From: Neurospora crassa OR74A
Taxonomy: Eukaryota; Ascomycota; Sordariomycetes; Sordariales; Sordariaceae
Reading direction: 5' to 3'
DNA: 64,000 bases
Assembly: GCF_000182925.2 (NCBI RefSeq)
Contig: NC_026506.1
Span: forward strand, 2,852,001 to 2,916,000
In this document: positions 1 to 13,259 of the stretch, in pieces
Layout: the number at the start of each line of letters is the position of its first letter
How positions within the stretch are numbered: position 1 is the stretch's first letter
The notes under the pieces: generated by a model
Told to the model about the DNA's origin: nothing
The model's input: the letters and a program-made list of their open reading frames with translations, nothing else
Databases searched by the model: none
Made by a program: the position numbers and the translations under genes

Positions 1-2
1 TC

Positions 3-3000
3 CTAATTAATTTAACTTCACTAATTATTAAACCCGTTACTTTAACTTTATTCTAAATTATTAGTAATAGAATATTATATAATAAATTATATAAAATTAT
101 TTAAAATATAGAACGTAATCCCGTATTTATTTTACTTATTCCTTAAGTAATTCAATAATAAACTGAAGAATATCTAAACTTTCGTATACTAAGTAAATAT
201 AAGTATTTTATTTCGAAAGGATCGGCCCCGCTAGGTAGCGCCCTAACTAAGCCCCCAATAGGCCCGCCTCCAAATAATCCGCTTTAGAATTATACCGGAG
301 GGAGTAGAAACCCAGATAATAATGGAAGAAATAATAATAATCTAAACAATTATAATAATAGGCGCAATCCCCCACAACGCCTATTTAGTAGAAACCGCCC
401 CTCTCGTAAACTATAGTCAAATTCCTACAGTTTAGAGCCTAAATTAAAGAGAGAAGAAATTAAATAATTCCACCCTTATTAGGAAGATCCTAATAATTTT
501 AAAGTAATTACAGACGGACGTAACCTAATTTATACGGACGTCTTTTATTTCGCTAATAAATTGTAATCTTTTATAAAGGATAACCTTATAGCCGAATTAG
601 CCGAACGGCAACTAATATCTATATTCCAAATTCTCTTAAATAACCCAACCGTACGTTAGTAGAATATAGAAATATTTCTAGAAGCTAAATGCACCTTTTA
701 ACGTAGTTCTCTCGAAGATTTATTTAATATATTAATTAAATAATAAACCTCCAACCCCACTATTATAATAAAAAAATTCACTAAAGGATCTATCGCCCTT
801 AAGGATATCACTGCCGATAAAAACGTACTTTTAAAATTTATTTAGAAGTAGCTACGTTATATTTACGCAATAAGTATTTTAGATAAAGATTCAACTAACT
901 AGGCCGGCGTTATAGTATAAATATAATTAAAAATAGATTTATATATCTAAATATATTTAAAGCTACTTAAGTATAGCTTCTTCGGCGAATATATTAAAGA
1001 AATCGATAAGGCTAAAGCCGTTTTAATAGTTACCGCCGCTAAATAGTATCCTTTTATTAAATATATTACTTATTTATTATAAAAAGAAAAAGATACTAAT
1101 ATTAAATTAGTAAATAAACCGTTTTAGAAAAACTTTTCCGCTAATAAGAAAGACTATCGGGGTAGTAAAAATAATTACAATAATAATTATAATCGAAGTA
1201 ACCAAAATAAATCGGACCGTAATTAATATAATTAAAATAATTGGGATAAAAATAAAGAGTAAGCGTATTATATCGCTAATAATAATAATATATTAGGAAA
1301 TAGCGATTAAGTTTACTATATTAATACGGACGATAGCGTATCTATAATTTCGGACTCGGACAATAAAATTACGAACGTCGTTTACAATACTACCCTTATA
1401 TACTATAAATATTATAATATATTCGTATTAGAATTCGAAGCTAGGCGGTACTAGAAGCGATACAAATTAAACTAACGGGCGTAAGAAGAAGTAGTAATTC
1501 TTAAACCTATAAAAAATAAGTATATTTATTATAATTACTAAACTACCTTACGGAATACTCTATTCCAATATACTAAGCGCTATTTAAAAGTTAAAGAAGG
1601 CTCGATCGAGGGTATACCTATTAACCTATCCCATTTCGCCTATAATAAGGAAGAAATAGAATTGGAACCGGAATCCTATAATATTGAAGAGGTACAATTA
1701 TTTAACGAATAAAATATTAAGAGCGGTTTATTATTAAATTATACTTATCTCCGAATTAAAGTTAAAGCGGATCCTAAATCCACTAATTCCGAAGTATATA
1801 TTAATCCTAGTATAAGAAAATTAATAATCGACCGTACCTTCCTATAAACGTTTAATTATATAATTAAATATAAGAACCCTCGCCGGGTTAAGGGTATTAG
1901 AGGATCCCAAATAATCGAGGAATAGGCAACCTTCTACCTCTACCTAGTCGGTATAAAAAATGGAAAGCCTACCTTTATAAAGCTAATAAAATCAGCTTAG
2001 GTCGTCGATAATCTATCTACGAAAATACTTTTAACTAATAATTTTATAGATACTAGAAAGGGTTATATCGATTATACTACTAAAATAATCCGCTTTGGAA
2101 CTATAAATAATTTTACCCTACTATTTTTAATTAACTATTAATATATCCTATACGTCTATAAGGTTACGACTTTAAAGAAGGTAACCCTACTATTAAAATA
2201 GTAAGCCTACTTGCTAGTAAACTATAAACCCCTTTCGAAAAGCCGGAGTTTTTTATTTAATGTAAAGTACTATTTAACCGCTAATACTATTATTAATATT
2301 AAAATACTAATAGTAATTTTAATTAAAAATAATACCAATAGTACTACAACTATTAATAAAAGGTTTAATATCGGTACTATTACCGAGAATAGCGAAGGCG
2401 CCTTCTTTAAAGTTTCTTAGGAAGGCGTATAATGCGTAGCTTTATTAAATTAAATAATAGTTGCAATATACAACTACTATAATAATAACTGAAGAATCCG
2501 TAATACTGTATTTAACCTCCTATTAATATTAATAGGAAGAGAGTTCGAATTCAACCTATTAACGTAGGCCGTAGCCTTAGGATTAAACCCTACTTTAATT
2601 ATAAGTATTTATTACCTTAATATACTATTTTAGAAGGTAGCGGAAGGAGATATACTATATAAAGACTATGATAATAAGAAATTATATATTCTAAAAAAGT
2701 ATTCTATACTAAGAATACGTATAAATAGCAATATCCCGGATAAAATTTTAAAGTAAGGCGTCTACGTATACAATAGGTATATAAAAGCCTAACTATAGGA
2801 ATTTATAAATTTAATCTATAAATATAAGGATATGTAGGAGGAAAGTCGCATTATAGAAGTTAAGGAGGAGGATATAATAAAGGTCCCGCTAGTAGAAGGA
2901 TAGTAAAATTAAAAGATTAATACTAGGATATACCTATTAAATAAAAAAGACTAGGTAATAATAAATAAAATATTCGATAAACTCTACACTTAGGGAAAAA

Positions 3001-6000
3001 TAAAATAGTATAAAGAAGCTACCCCCTTTACGTATCCAATCTTTATAGTCTAAAGAACAATTAGAGACAAAGTAAAAGGCCGCCCAATAATTAACCTTAG
3101 AATATTAAATTATATTATAATACTAAATAATTACCCTCTACTATTACAATTGGAGGTTATTGCTCGCTTAAAAAGTAAGAAATTTATTATAATAATCGAC
3201 GCAGTATCTTTCTTCTACTAATTTAGCATTTAACCCCCCTACTATAATAAATTTACCCTTATTAACTATTAGGGATTAAAAATACCTATTATCGTACTAA
3301 TAGGCTTCCGCAATTCTCCCGCTTATATCTAATACTTTATAAACTACTTACTAATACCCGATAAAATATACTACTAAGCCTTTATTAATAATATCGTTAT
3401 TACTTCTAATATTTTAGAAAAATATCTTTAATATTTTAGGAACATTTTCAATTTATTTACGAAGAAAGGGATCTCTATCTCCCCGAAAAAATTCTATTTA
3501 AGCTACTCTAATACTGAACTATTAGGATTTAAAGTTAATATATTAAGATTAATAATTACAGCCGAACGTATAGTAGTTCCAAAGAATCTAACCTTCTCCA
3601 ACTAATTTAAGGCGTTAAAATATTATATCGGTAATTCTAAATTTTTAAAATATTTAGTACTATATTACACCCAATTATTTAAACCTCTCTAAGTATAAAA
3701 AGTTAGCCTATTAATTAAAGGTTGAGAGTTGGGGAAAATAGTAATCGGAAATATAAGTAAGAGGGCTTACTACTATACGTTAATTAAATTCGACTTAATA
3801 CTAATTAAATTAGAATTATTCTACGTACTATAAGAAGCTCTCTGCGGTACGGACGACGGAAAAAAGCCTAATATCCTTTACTATTATAACCTAAATAGGC
3901 AATTATTTCTATAAATAAATAGTTCGCTTAAGTATAGGTTTAGTGTAATAGCTTTTTATTTAAAGGATAGATACGAATAGTATTTAAATATATAAATACT
4001 AGCTAACTAAGTACTACCCGTTATATTTTTAAATAAATGCCTAACTAAGGTAGAAATAAAATACGGCCTATTGGAATTAGAGGTTACCTACCTAATTTAG
4101 ATTATTCGAAGGCTTAGAACGACGATTTATTTAGTAAATTAGCTGGTAATCGTCCTAATTGACTATTTTACAACTAAAGGGATTGTTAAGTAAATAAACC
4201 TTTAAATAATATTAATAAATCGGACTAACCAACACCTTATTAATATATCCATTTACCTATTACAATATAACCTTCAAATCTTCTATATCCCTAGTAAATT
4301 CAATTTCGTACTGGACGCCCTTAACTACTTACGTACAATTAGTAACAATAGCGAAAATCCTAATAGAGAATCCGCTTTAGATAATCTATAGAAAAATGAT
4401 AAGGTATACTTAATAGAGGAATAAACCCTCTTTATAATAGAGGCGAAGATATCCAACGATTTCTACGAACGTTTAATAAGAAGGTACTAAAAAAATAAGA
4501 AGTTTGTAAAAATCCTAAAGGACCTTAAAAGTTCTATTAAAGATGGAGGAGTAATTTTATAGGCTAGCTACCCCTTTATTATTAATAATTATCTTATTTA
4601 CTATAACTAACTAAACGGATCTCGAATATTAAATATTCCTTTTAATTATATTAAGGAAGTATTAAACGCTATATATAATAAAAGATATTATTTCGGTAGG
4701 CAACGTATAATGTACAATTTGAGAAATTTAACTATTCCTTATAAGACGAGCTTCGTTAAAAAGTATCTTAAATATTACCCAAACTATTAATTGAATTAGA
4801 CTAGTAAGGACTTGCTAAATAGAAATTACTAAACTATCTATCCCGAGAACGTATATTTATTACCTATAAGCGTTATCGCTATTAATTTCATTATTAATTT
4901 ACTAGAAATCTCTATAAAGAATTCGCTATAGAAGATTAATAACTACAATATCTTTAATTCCCTTATAACCGTTATTAATAAAGTAATTAAGTAAATACTA
5001 TTTATCCCCGGGCATTCTATATACAGTACCGAAGAATAAGGTAAAGTATTTGTAAGGCAACTTATCTTATCCAATTAGGGGATGCTAAAGGGTATTATTT
5101 TGGACCGGGATTGTAAATTTATATTCGAATTATAAATAGGGTTATAGAAGGTATAAAGTACTAAATTAATAATAATAACCGCCTACCACCCACAGGCAGA
5201 CGGCTTATTAGAATATAAAAATTAAATAATAGAAATCGCTATTAAATTCTATTATTTTATATATCTAAATTCTAATTAATACGAAATTCTTCCAATACTT
5301 TAATAGAATTTCAATAACACCCTTACCCAACTAACTAATATATTACTATATAAATAATTTTATAATTTTAAACTACTAGGACTATTAAATACTTTACTAC
5401 CTATAGAGTATAACCCCGAAGCCCCTATTATTAAGGAATACTTAAAGTAGAATATTATACTTACTATAGACTTTATAGCGGCTAATATAAAGAAGAGATA
5501 TAACGATTACTATTGTAATATTTAATTTTAGAAGGGAGATAGGGTATTCCTTCGGTTGTACTATAGATACTACTATCTCAGTAATCCCTTATATAAATTT
5601 TCGTAATAGTGCTCGGGGCTGTATATTGTATTTAAAAAGGTTGGAAACCTCGCCTACCGGTTCGAGCTACCTTGTAGAATAAAGATTCATCCTATAATAT
5701 TAGTTGCCTATCTATTATTAGTACCTAATAGAAATAATATTTTCGGACGAGATTTGCTACCCTTGGGCCTAATTGAGGATTTATAGTACGATGACGAATA
5801 CGAAGTAGAGGCTATTCTAAAGTATAAGGAGGTATAAAAGAAATTGAAGTTCCTTATTAAATAGAAAGGTTGGGGATATTAGTACAATTGCTAGATAATA
5901 GAGAAGAGTTTAGAGAAGTGCTAAGAATTGTTAATAGAGTATTAGGATCGTCAAAAAGGAAAACCCGGCTAGAAGCGTAGAAGAAGACGACTTAAAGGAT

Positions 6001-6020
6001 CGGGAAAAAAAAAGGCTTAA
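3..6020 (+). pseudogene. Gypsy-1 gag-pol polyprotein, one frame with many stops
   Basis: Retrotransposon polyprotein for particle formation, reverse transcription and integration. Landmarks at 219, 3378, 5103 and 5790 are in the same register, so about 6 kb has kept its frame while gaining dozens of stops; those I checked are TAG or TAA. Gag runs to about 1690 and the protease region to about 2500. RT spans about 2930-3700 with DAVSFFY (3198) and AFINNIV (3378), where DD has become NN. RNase H lies at about 3900-4330. Integrase spans about 4640-5520, with the first catalytic Asp changed to Asn (IAINFI) but LDRD and a later Glu kept. The chromodomain starts at DDEYEVEAIL (5790). The frame ends at TAA 6018-6020. 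Confidence 0.9.
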
Positions 6021-6341
6021 TCGTTAGAAGCAGCTGAGGACAGCTACTTTTTCATCCGGCAAGCTGGGACTTAATACGGATCATTTCATATATATAGATT
6101 AGCTTAGTAATTGATAATATATACAAGTCGCTTAACTGCCCTACTCGCCTGCCGGGCTGTAGGGTAGGTCCAAACGATAAGATAAAGAGGTGGGTCCGTC
6201 CAAATGGATTATATTAATCCATCTGCGCGCGGCTCCCACTCTTCCTAATTCTTCCTTCTGCATCACGCTTTACACAGGAATAATATCAATGCTTTTGCAT
6301 CAAAGCAGGGTTGTTCTTTGAGGCACAAGCAGTCCATATCA
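6018..6341 (+). repeat. 3' LTR of Gypsy-1 (about 324 bp)
   Basis: It begins right after the purine run at 5992-6015 and ends at a CA (6340-6341), where L1 sequence resumes. Composition is near normal, with intact CA and TG dinucleotides, unlike both sides. The start is inferred from the purine tract and lacks the usual TG (it reads TA, which RIP could cause). The partner LTR is outside the window, so exact limits are uncertain. A TATATATAGA run at about 6091 could be the U3 TATA box. Confidence 0.65.
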
Positions 6342-7900
6342 ATTTTCTTAATTATCCTTTCTTTATACTTCCTTTAATATATTTCTCTAGGGTAGTAATA
6401 ATACAGGAATTGGGGGGGGGCGTTTAATAGGATACCTTCGTCTACAATCTTTATCGTCGGCTTTAATACCTTTCTAACTAGGTTTTTATAAGGGACGAAC
6501 GCCTGTAACCTTTTAATATATATAATAAATACCTTTATAATTACCTTCCGGAGAATAGGGCACTCCTTATAATTATACGTACAATACCCCTTCTTCTTAT
6601 ATAGCTTATAATAAATAAGTAATTTATCGTTATTAAATAGATAATTTACTTTACTAAAGTAGTCTCCTTCGTATTTAACTTTACTATAATAAATATAAAT
6701 ATTATTTTAATAATAGAATTTTACTATATATCCAATTCCCTAATATTTAAAATATTATTAAATATTATTTAAAGTTTAGAATAATTTGTATAAGTATATA
6801 CCGCCGTCCTAAAGGAAGAAGTTATTTTAAAGGAAGTATGCTATTAATATAGTAGTAAGTTCTATAAAGAGTAAACCTCTACTCTCTCTATCCCTTCTCT
6901 TCTATAATTAAATTCTAATAATAAATACCTCCGGGTTCCTCTCTTTTACTATATTTAAAATAATTTCCGCTATAATATAATTATCAATACTATTCTAAGG
7001 TACGCTCCGAATTAATATGCTTACGGTACTTATAATAATAAAAGTATCGGGGCTAAAAACTTCTTTAGCCTACACTTAATTTTACTAGTATTAAATACGT
7101 ATAGGTTTATTAAATACAATTATATAGTTTCTAGTTGTTAATATCCTAATAACTATATAAATTACTGAATTAGGTTTCTTTTTACTTAGGTAAATAACTA
7201 GGGTTATCTTCGTATTTTCGTTCGAATAATTTATAAATTTAATAATAATCGTCGCTCCCTTAATAGTAAACTATTATTTGAAATTAGAAGGAATAAACTT
7301 TTTAATAATAGTAAGTAATTATTAGAGAGTAATACTAATTTTATTCAGGCTAACTTTTATTGTAATATTGGCCTAACGCTTTAGCGCTTCTTAAACGCCT
7401 TTCTTAATTTCTTTTAAAATATCCTTCTTTAAATTATCGAAATCCTTCCTAGTAATAAACTAGTCGGTTCCAACCTTACTAACCTCGGGTTATATAGACC
7501 TACTTTTTCTAATATATACCTTTATAAATTTAAAAAGCAATTCTTAAATCTAATAACAATCTTCAATTGAAATAATATTATAGTCTACAAATTTATTTAT
7601 TCTAATAATAAATTTCTTTAATATTTTTTTATCTTTATCCGTTTTATCCGAAGTCTTTATAATAAGTACGGCTTCGGGATTGTTATATACTAAAATTTCC
7701 GCGAGCGGGTTATAGACGCTATTTTCAAATCTACGAATACCGCTATTAATAACCATCGGTAACGATAATATAACGCTACGCTACGTTCGTTGTAGGATAG
7801 TGTAAGGGACGTAAACGACCCTCCTAAGTCGATTGCCGTTGTTAGTTTTCGTTTTGGGGTACTCCTCGACCAGAAATCGGCGTTTCCGGTTTTAAAGCAG
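6342..7900 (-). pseudogene. LINE ORF1 (Gag-like) remnant of L1
   Basis: Degenerate ORF1 of the LINE, expected to be an RNA-binding Gag-like protein. The N-terminal block contains AIDLGGSFTSLT followed by SGIRRFENSVYNPLAEILVY (open stretch 7550-7756), conserved in all five copies that reach this end. The C-terminal part near 6500-6660 has the zinc-knuckle region, where most Cys and His codons have become Tyr. One small indel separates the AIDLGGSFTS and SGIRRF blocks. I do not recognise the N-terminal block as a named domain; the ORF1 call rests on its position before the zinc knuckle and endonuclease. Confidence 0.7.
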
Positions 7901-7906
7901 TTTTTT
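6342..7906 (-). mobile_element. LINE copy L1: 5' part, minus strand
   Basis: This is the 5' end of the same Tad1-like LINE family as full-length L8, reading right to left. It starts at 7906 with the conserved terminus (CTGCTTTAAAACCGG and onward) and covers ORF1 to just past the zinc-knuckle region, matching about 41484-43000 of L8. It is cut at 6342 by the Gypsy-1 LTR, and the remainder should lie left of the window. Its 5' end abuts the interior of plus-strand copy L2 at 7907, as expected if L1 inserted into L2. Confidence 0.85.
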
Positions 7907-10900
7907 GGATTAGAATTAATAATAGAAATTATAAATAAAAACGGTCTATCGTACGCCCCCCTTAGTTCTTATATTATTATTACTTTAGAGGGATATATTA
8001 TAGGAGGCATAAAGAGGGGATAGTTGAAGAAATTAATCGGCCTGTCTGCCCGGCCGAAACCTTTAACCTTATAAAATTTAATTGATATATATTATATATA
8101 TTTATAGAATACGGAAGTAAATTATTCATACGGCGGTTATAGCGCCCGTACAATTACGGCCCTCTTTAAGGAAATAATACTTTTATTTTCTATTAACTAA
8201 TTAGAAAGAACCTTCTTCTAAGGTAATTAATAGTTTAATTAAAATATTCTATTAGAATATAGGGAAGTTGTATAAGAGGGGAAGATTTCTATTCGAATAA
8301 AAGAAAGTTTATAATATTATAATAGTTTAGTAACCGGATAGAAATTTAAATAAGGAGATTTACTATCTCAAGGGTAGGAGATATTTTAGAATCGATTATA
8401 TAAAGAAGGGAAGGGTAGTAATATATATAAATAAGAAATAGAATTAAAAGGATTTAAATTTCTAAATTAGAAAGAATTAGGCCGTAGTAATATTTCGGAA
8501 CTTAAGGAATTTAATTATTATTTATTCCATTTACTCTCCTATTCTTACGTAGAGAACGCTAGAATATTAATAGGGGTCGCTACTCTTCAAATTTATTAAG
8601 GCCGGACCCTCGACAAGGAATTTAATTATAATTAAGGATTTTAATTTCAATGATCCCAATTAGGATCTAGAGAATAGGATTAGCCCGGAGGCTACTCGCT
8701 TCCTTGTATAAATATAATACTAAAAACATAATTTATTTACTCTTTGTAATAAATTAATTAAGTTTAGGAATATAATATAAAGAGAAAGGGATAGAATAAT
8801 CGATTATATATAATTATTACCCGGGGTTAAAGTTGAATATTGAAGAGTATAATAGTACGAATAAACTAATTTAGATTGTTATCTTTAAAAAATTTAGGTT
8901 TAAGTAAGAAGAAAAAATAAAAAAAATTATAGAAGAAGGAGGATATAATTAGATTTTTATAAATATAGTAAAAGTAAAGGAAGCGTCGAAAAAAGGAATA
9001 TTAGTCCTAAAAAGGATCAATATAGTAGAGGATTTTAAATTCGCCTTTTATAAACTCGATAGAGAATTAATAAAAATTATAGAAGAATTCGTCTTATATT
9101 AGAAGAAAGGTTGATGGAGGAAAATAAATTAATAAATATTAGAATATAAAATAATTATAAAAAAAGTGTAGGGGATATATTAAAAGTAATTTAAATATTA
9201 AATAGTATTAAATTAAAAGGATTTTATTAAAATTATAAACAAAAAAAGTAGATAATTATGAAAGCCTAGTTAGGCTATATTGCGTAATAGTGTCGCCGAA
9301 GCTTTGAAGAACCTAAATCGACTTTAGCTATTAAAATAATAGGCTTGAATTTAAAGCTATTAATTGATAGATTTACCTAAAGTATTAACCCTTTAAATTT
9401 ACGAAGGGGTAATAAAAAGCGGAGACTATAATAGTAAAGCTAAAATCCTTATTAATTATTTTTTCCCGAAGGTATAAATTCTAATAAATTACTTACTAGA
9501 TTAGACCGAACTATTAAATAGCATTAACCTAATAATTATTAGTAAACTAATTAATAAGGAGGATACTTAGAACATACTCTCCCGGATAGTATTTAATAAA
9601 GCCCTTGGGATTAATTAATATTTAAATATATTTCTGAAATTATAGAAGTAACTATTTTAGCAGGTTATACTATATTTAGTATTTATTAGCCTCTAATTTA
9701 GTTATTTCCTATAATAATCTAAGGACATAAAAGTAATTATTTTTAAAAAGTTTAGAAAGAACGTTGCCTAACAAAAGCTAGTAGGGGCGTAGAAACTAAT
9801 ATTACTATTTAGTAACGTAGGAGAAATCTTTAAAATATTTATAATCAAGAAATTTATATAAGTAGCCGAAGAATTCAATTTCTTATTAGAGGGCTAAATA
9901 CCTAATTAACTAGGTTATTTTGAAACTTTATAGTCCGGGTAATTACTAATATAATATATGTAGCTTAAAAATTCGGGGTTATAATGTCCTTTATACTCCT
10001 AAATTTAGAAGGAGCGTTTAATAGAGTTAACTATAGGTAGCTTCTATATACCTTATAGGAAATATAGCTTCCAATATAGATTGTTAAATAAGTAGTAAAT
10101 TTTATTACTAATAGAAGAGGTTCTTTCATCTTCAACAATAAAATGTCCCGCCCCTATATAATTATTGCAAATATACTTCAAACTCCCCCTTGTCACTTAT
10201 TTTGTTTATTCTTTTTATTACCCTATTATATTAAAAGTTAATAATAATCTTAAATATAATTATAATCAATTTTATAAATAAGACTAATATTATGATAGTA
10301 ATTTATATTACTAAGTAAAATTGTTAGATACTATAAATAGTATAGGAGGTATATTTGGAATAGGTAGGGGCGAAAGGTATAGAGGTCAAAGTAACTAAAA
10401 CGGAACTAATATATTTTATATAGACGAAGGTACTAAGGACGGAAATTCTCTAACTCATGGAAGTAGTATTTTAATTAATGGAACTAATATAATTCCCAAA
10501 GGTCTAATTGGATTGTAAGCTTAACTATAGGGCTTATATAGAAGTAGTAGAATAAAATATGATTTTTCAAATAAATATATTCATAAAATTAATAGTAAAG
10601 ATATAGGGTTACTCCTTTATTTAGGTTAGGGAAATATGTATTAAATATATTTATAGCGTTATTGTATATAGAGTTTTAATATTCTATTAATTAATTAAAA
10701 CTTATAAAAAACTATAAAGGATAGTAATTAGGTTAGCGAAATACTAAATTAAATATTCAAAAATTATTACTAATGCGTATAAAATTACGCCGGTACAAAA
10801 CCTAGAAATAGAAATATTTTATTTGTTATTCGATTTTTATTTTAATAAAAGGGTTCGAGCATTTAAAGAAAGGTTCATTTAAATAGACTAAGCCCAATTC

Positions 10901-11795
10901 ATTTAGGGGATAGTAATTTAGGTTTCTAATTATATTTAAGTACAATAGTTTAGAGGTCGCCTACTTACTAATAAAATAGGAAGTAGTATAATTAAAATTC
11001 AGTAAGCTGAGTTATAAACGCTAATAAAGAAACTACTAGTAATAGTAATTAGTCCCCCTTCGGAATTAGGGACCCTATTATTACTATTATAAATCCTAAA
11101 ATTAATAGCTACCGACCGGGAAGAATAGTTAGAAGATATAATAAATTAGACATAAGTATTATACTATAACTACTATCTAATAGTAGCAGTAACAAAATTA
11201 AGGCAATAGTATAAATTTACTATTATTAACCTTACCCTTAAATTTAGTAGAGAAGCTATTTAGTAATATATAGTTAATATAAAGAAGAAGAAAGGAAGAC
11301 ATTGAGAATTGGAAGAAAATATAAAAAAGTTATATTTATTAATTAAAGCGAAGAATTCCCTCTTTATTTAGCCTAGAATAGAAATTATTAATTTCTAAAC
11401 TTTCCTCTACCGGAGGAAAATTCTAAATGCTTTAACCTCTATTTATACTTATAAATTCGAAAAAGAGACCTTCGTTTATATTATTCTGAATTAATTTAAT
11501 ACGGATATTAATTTTTAAATGAATTTAGAAAGTTGATTACTAATAAAGGAAGAATTCTAGGAATACTTAGACGATAGAGTTAAAGCCAAAAGGATTTTAT
11601 TATAGGTATTAAAATTAGGAAGGTTAAGAGAATATTTTTTAATAATTAAATTAAAGGAGGAGTACTATAAAGAAATTGAGAGGTATTTCTAAGGACAAAG
11701 TAGAATAATAATAATATTAAAATAATAGGACGGGAACGGAGTGGAAATAATTATACTAATTATAGGAATTCTTTATATTATAATTATATTATTAT
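7907..11795 (+). mobile_element. LINE copy L2: ORF1 tail to ORF2 C-terminus, plus strand
   Basis: Plus-strand LINE interior corresponding to about 42910-46790 of L8. It contains the end of ORF1 (7907-8060), the endonuclease (about 8230-8700), RT (about 9400-10300) and the C-terminal region to about 11790. The 5' half is missing because L1 lies there, and the 3' region is missing because sequence of another kind begins at about 11796. Confidence 0.85.
8230..11790 (+). pseudogene. LINE ORF2 (endonuclease-RT) remnant of L2
   Basis: ORF2 encodes the nicking endonuclease and reverse transcriptase used for target-primed insertion. The endonuclease Gly-Asp-Phe-Asn motif reads KDFNF near 8636. The RT catalytic FVDD-type box reads GFINKTNI near 10268, so both Asp codons are lost. 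The C-terminal part carries the end of the Cys/His motif region and a Glu-rich tail. Many TAG/TAA stops; not functional. Assignment is by alignment to L8 and by motif order. Confidence 0.8.
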
Positions 11796-13227
11796 TATTA
11801 GTCTTATAAACGCTAACTATTTACATAGTTCGCCCGGTGGGCATGCGGTGCTACTTCGCTTGTAGTCGGTGGGAAAAACCGTACTATAATAGCCGGATAA
11901 AAACCCTCTACTTCGCTCTCGCTAAGGCGCCGTATTAGCTCCGTACCTTCCCGTTTTCCTTCCTCTCAATATAACCTCACCGTTATAACCGAAGTTATAA
12001 ACTTTTATTATATACGTAGCCGACTCTACCCCGACCAATCGCCGCCCTTTTCTTATTTCCTCGCCGTTACTTCCTTATAGTTAGTAGCCTTTCATTTTAT
12101 TTTTCTTTAATTATATTATTGCAGGTTATTTAAATTTTCTATTAAGGAAACCTTGACCCGGCTCTCTCTTTCCTTCCCTCTTTTCTTCCTTGTACTACGC
12201 TACCGCCCCCGCTATATTATATTTATATTCTAACTGAATCTACCGCCGTCCTACATTTATATTTAATTTAAATTAGTATTACTATTACTATAATATACCG
12301 TATAAAAAACCTCTTAGCGCTACAAAGAAATTGCTTACTTCGAAGGTAATAGAGGCTGTAGCTCCCCCTAATAAATTAGAAAACAATACTATATTAAACG
12401 CTATAGTTTCTAATACCGGCCTTACTAATTCGCTTTATAACGCCCCTATTAAGCCTATTACTTTCGAGAAAATTAGGAAATATTTATTAAAAGAGACGCT
12501 AGAGAAGAAGAGTACTACTATAGGATACTTCTAACCTTCTAAATTTTATGAAAAGTATAACGTTTATATCTATAACTTATAGTATATTTTTCCTATGATT
12601 TATAATAATTTAATTGGTTTTTGAATTATTTTTAATCAAGTTTAATACCTTTAAAATCCTTATAAATTTCTATTTCGTTGCTATAGTATTCTTATATTTA
12701 ATTCTTAAAGTAATCCGCCCTAATACCCCTTACTATAAATACTGGTTGTAGAAGAAGATTGAAGAGTATTTAAACGCTAAATTTATTCCCTTAATATATA
12801 CTGTTACTATGTCTACTACGGCGCTACGTAGTTTTAATATAATTAAGGGTAATTTTAGGGTTTTTATTAGTAGGGTATAGGCTATAATTATTATATAGGT
12901 TACAACGGACTATACTAGCGCCGAACCTTCTTCTATTAGCGATTATCTGACTTCGGATTCTGTAATAGTAGTTAAACCTTTTAAATAAAGAGGAAGTTTA
13001 TTTATATTCCTATCGATACTTCTACTAATCTTATTCTATTCTATAATAATATTACTATAATTTATTTCTATATTGTAAGGGTTAAGGAGTCTATCTATAC
13101 TCTCTCTAATAAAATAATTTAATTACCAATAATATTCAATATATTAGTAAGGGTATAATAACGATCCGTACTAGGTAAAATAACTTTAATAATTACCTTT
13201 CTATTATAAATATTCGTGGAAGATATA
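11796..13227. other. Unassigned segment between L2 and L3, with a diverged LINE-like 3' tail
   Basis: Not part of the L8-type LINE. At 11796-11930 the minus strand resembles a diverged form of the family's 3' tail: an ATT repeat, then GTCTTAT, then a block around GGGAAAAACCGTA and GCCGGATAAAAACCC. 11940-12250 is pyrimidine-rich and only lightly mutated. 12331-12534 is open on the plus strand (67 codons, TTG start), and coding-like stretches run to about 13230 on both strands. It may be a remnant of a second LINE subfamily on the minus strand or some other repeat. I cannot assign a protein family. Confidence 0.35.
12331..12534 (+). pseudogene. Unrecognised open fragment, 67 codons
   Basis: An open plus-strand stretch containing EAVAPPNKLENNTILNAIV and FEKIRKYLLKETLEKKS, ending at TAA, with a readable continuation (PSKFYEKYNVYIYNL) beyond the stop. 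It therefore looks like part of a longer frame cut by RIP stops. There is no ATG at the start. I do not recognise the family. It may be the 5' coding part of an unidentified element. Confidence 0.3.
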
Positions 13228-13259
13228 CTACTTAAACCGGAAACGCCGATTTCTAGTCG

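Larger units (their letters stand above)
1..6341 (+). mobile_element. Gypsy-1: Ty3/gypsy chromovirus, 3' part with 3' LTR, RIP-inactivated
   Basis: LTR retrotransposon entering from the left edge, so the 5' LTR and gag start lie outside. Domain order in one plus frame is Gag, protease region, reverse transcriptase (RT), RNase H, integrase, chromodomain, then a purine tract at about 5992-6015 and a GC-normal 3' LTR. Gag-PR-RT-RH-IN-chromodomain is the Ty3/gypsy chromovirus order. The element ends at 6341, where minus-strand LINE sequence (L1) starts at once, so it most likely inserted into L1 and the rest of L1 lies left of the window. The interior is saturated with TAG/TAA; the LTR is not. 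Confidence 0.9.

Noticed and set aside
6342-11795. L1 minus next to L2 plus as a single twin-primed, 5'-inverted LINE
   Set aside because: The equivalent L4/L3 junction is clearly a nested insertion with a TSD and a full-length inverted copy. L1 and L2 also overlap by about 100 bp or more of the same region. Nesting explains all cases better, although for L1 the other flank is off the window.
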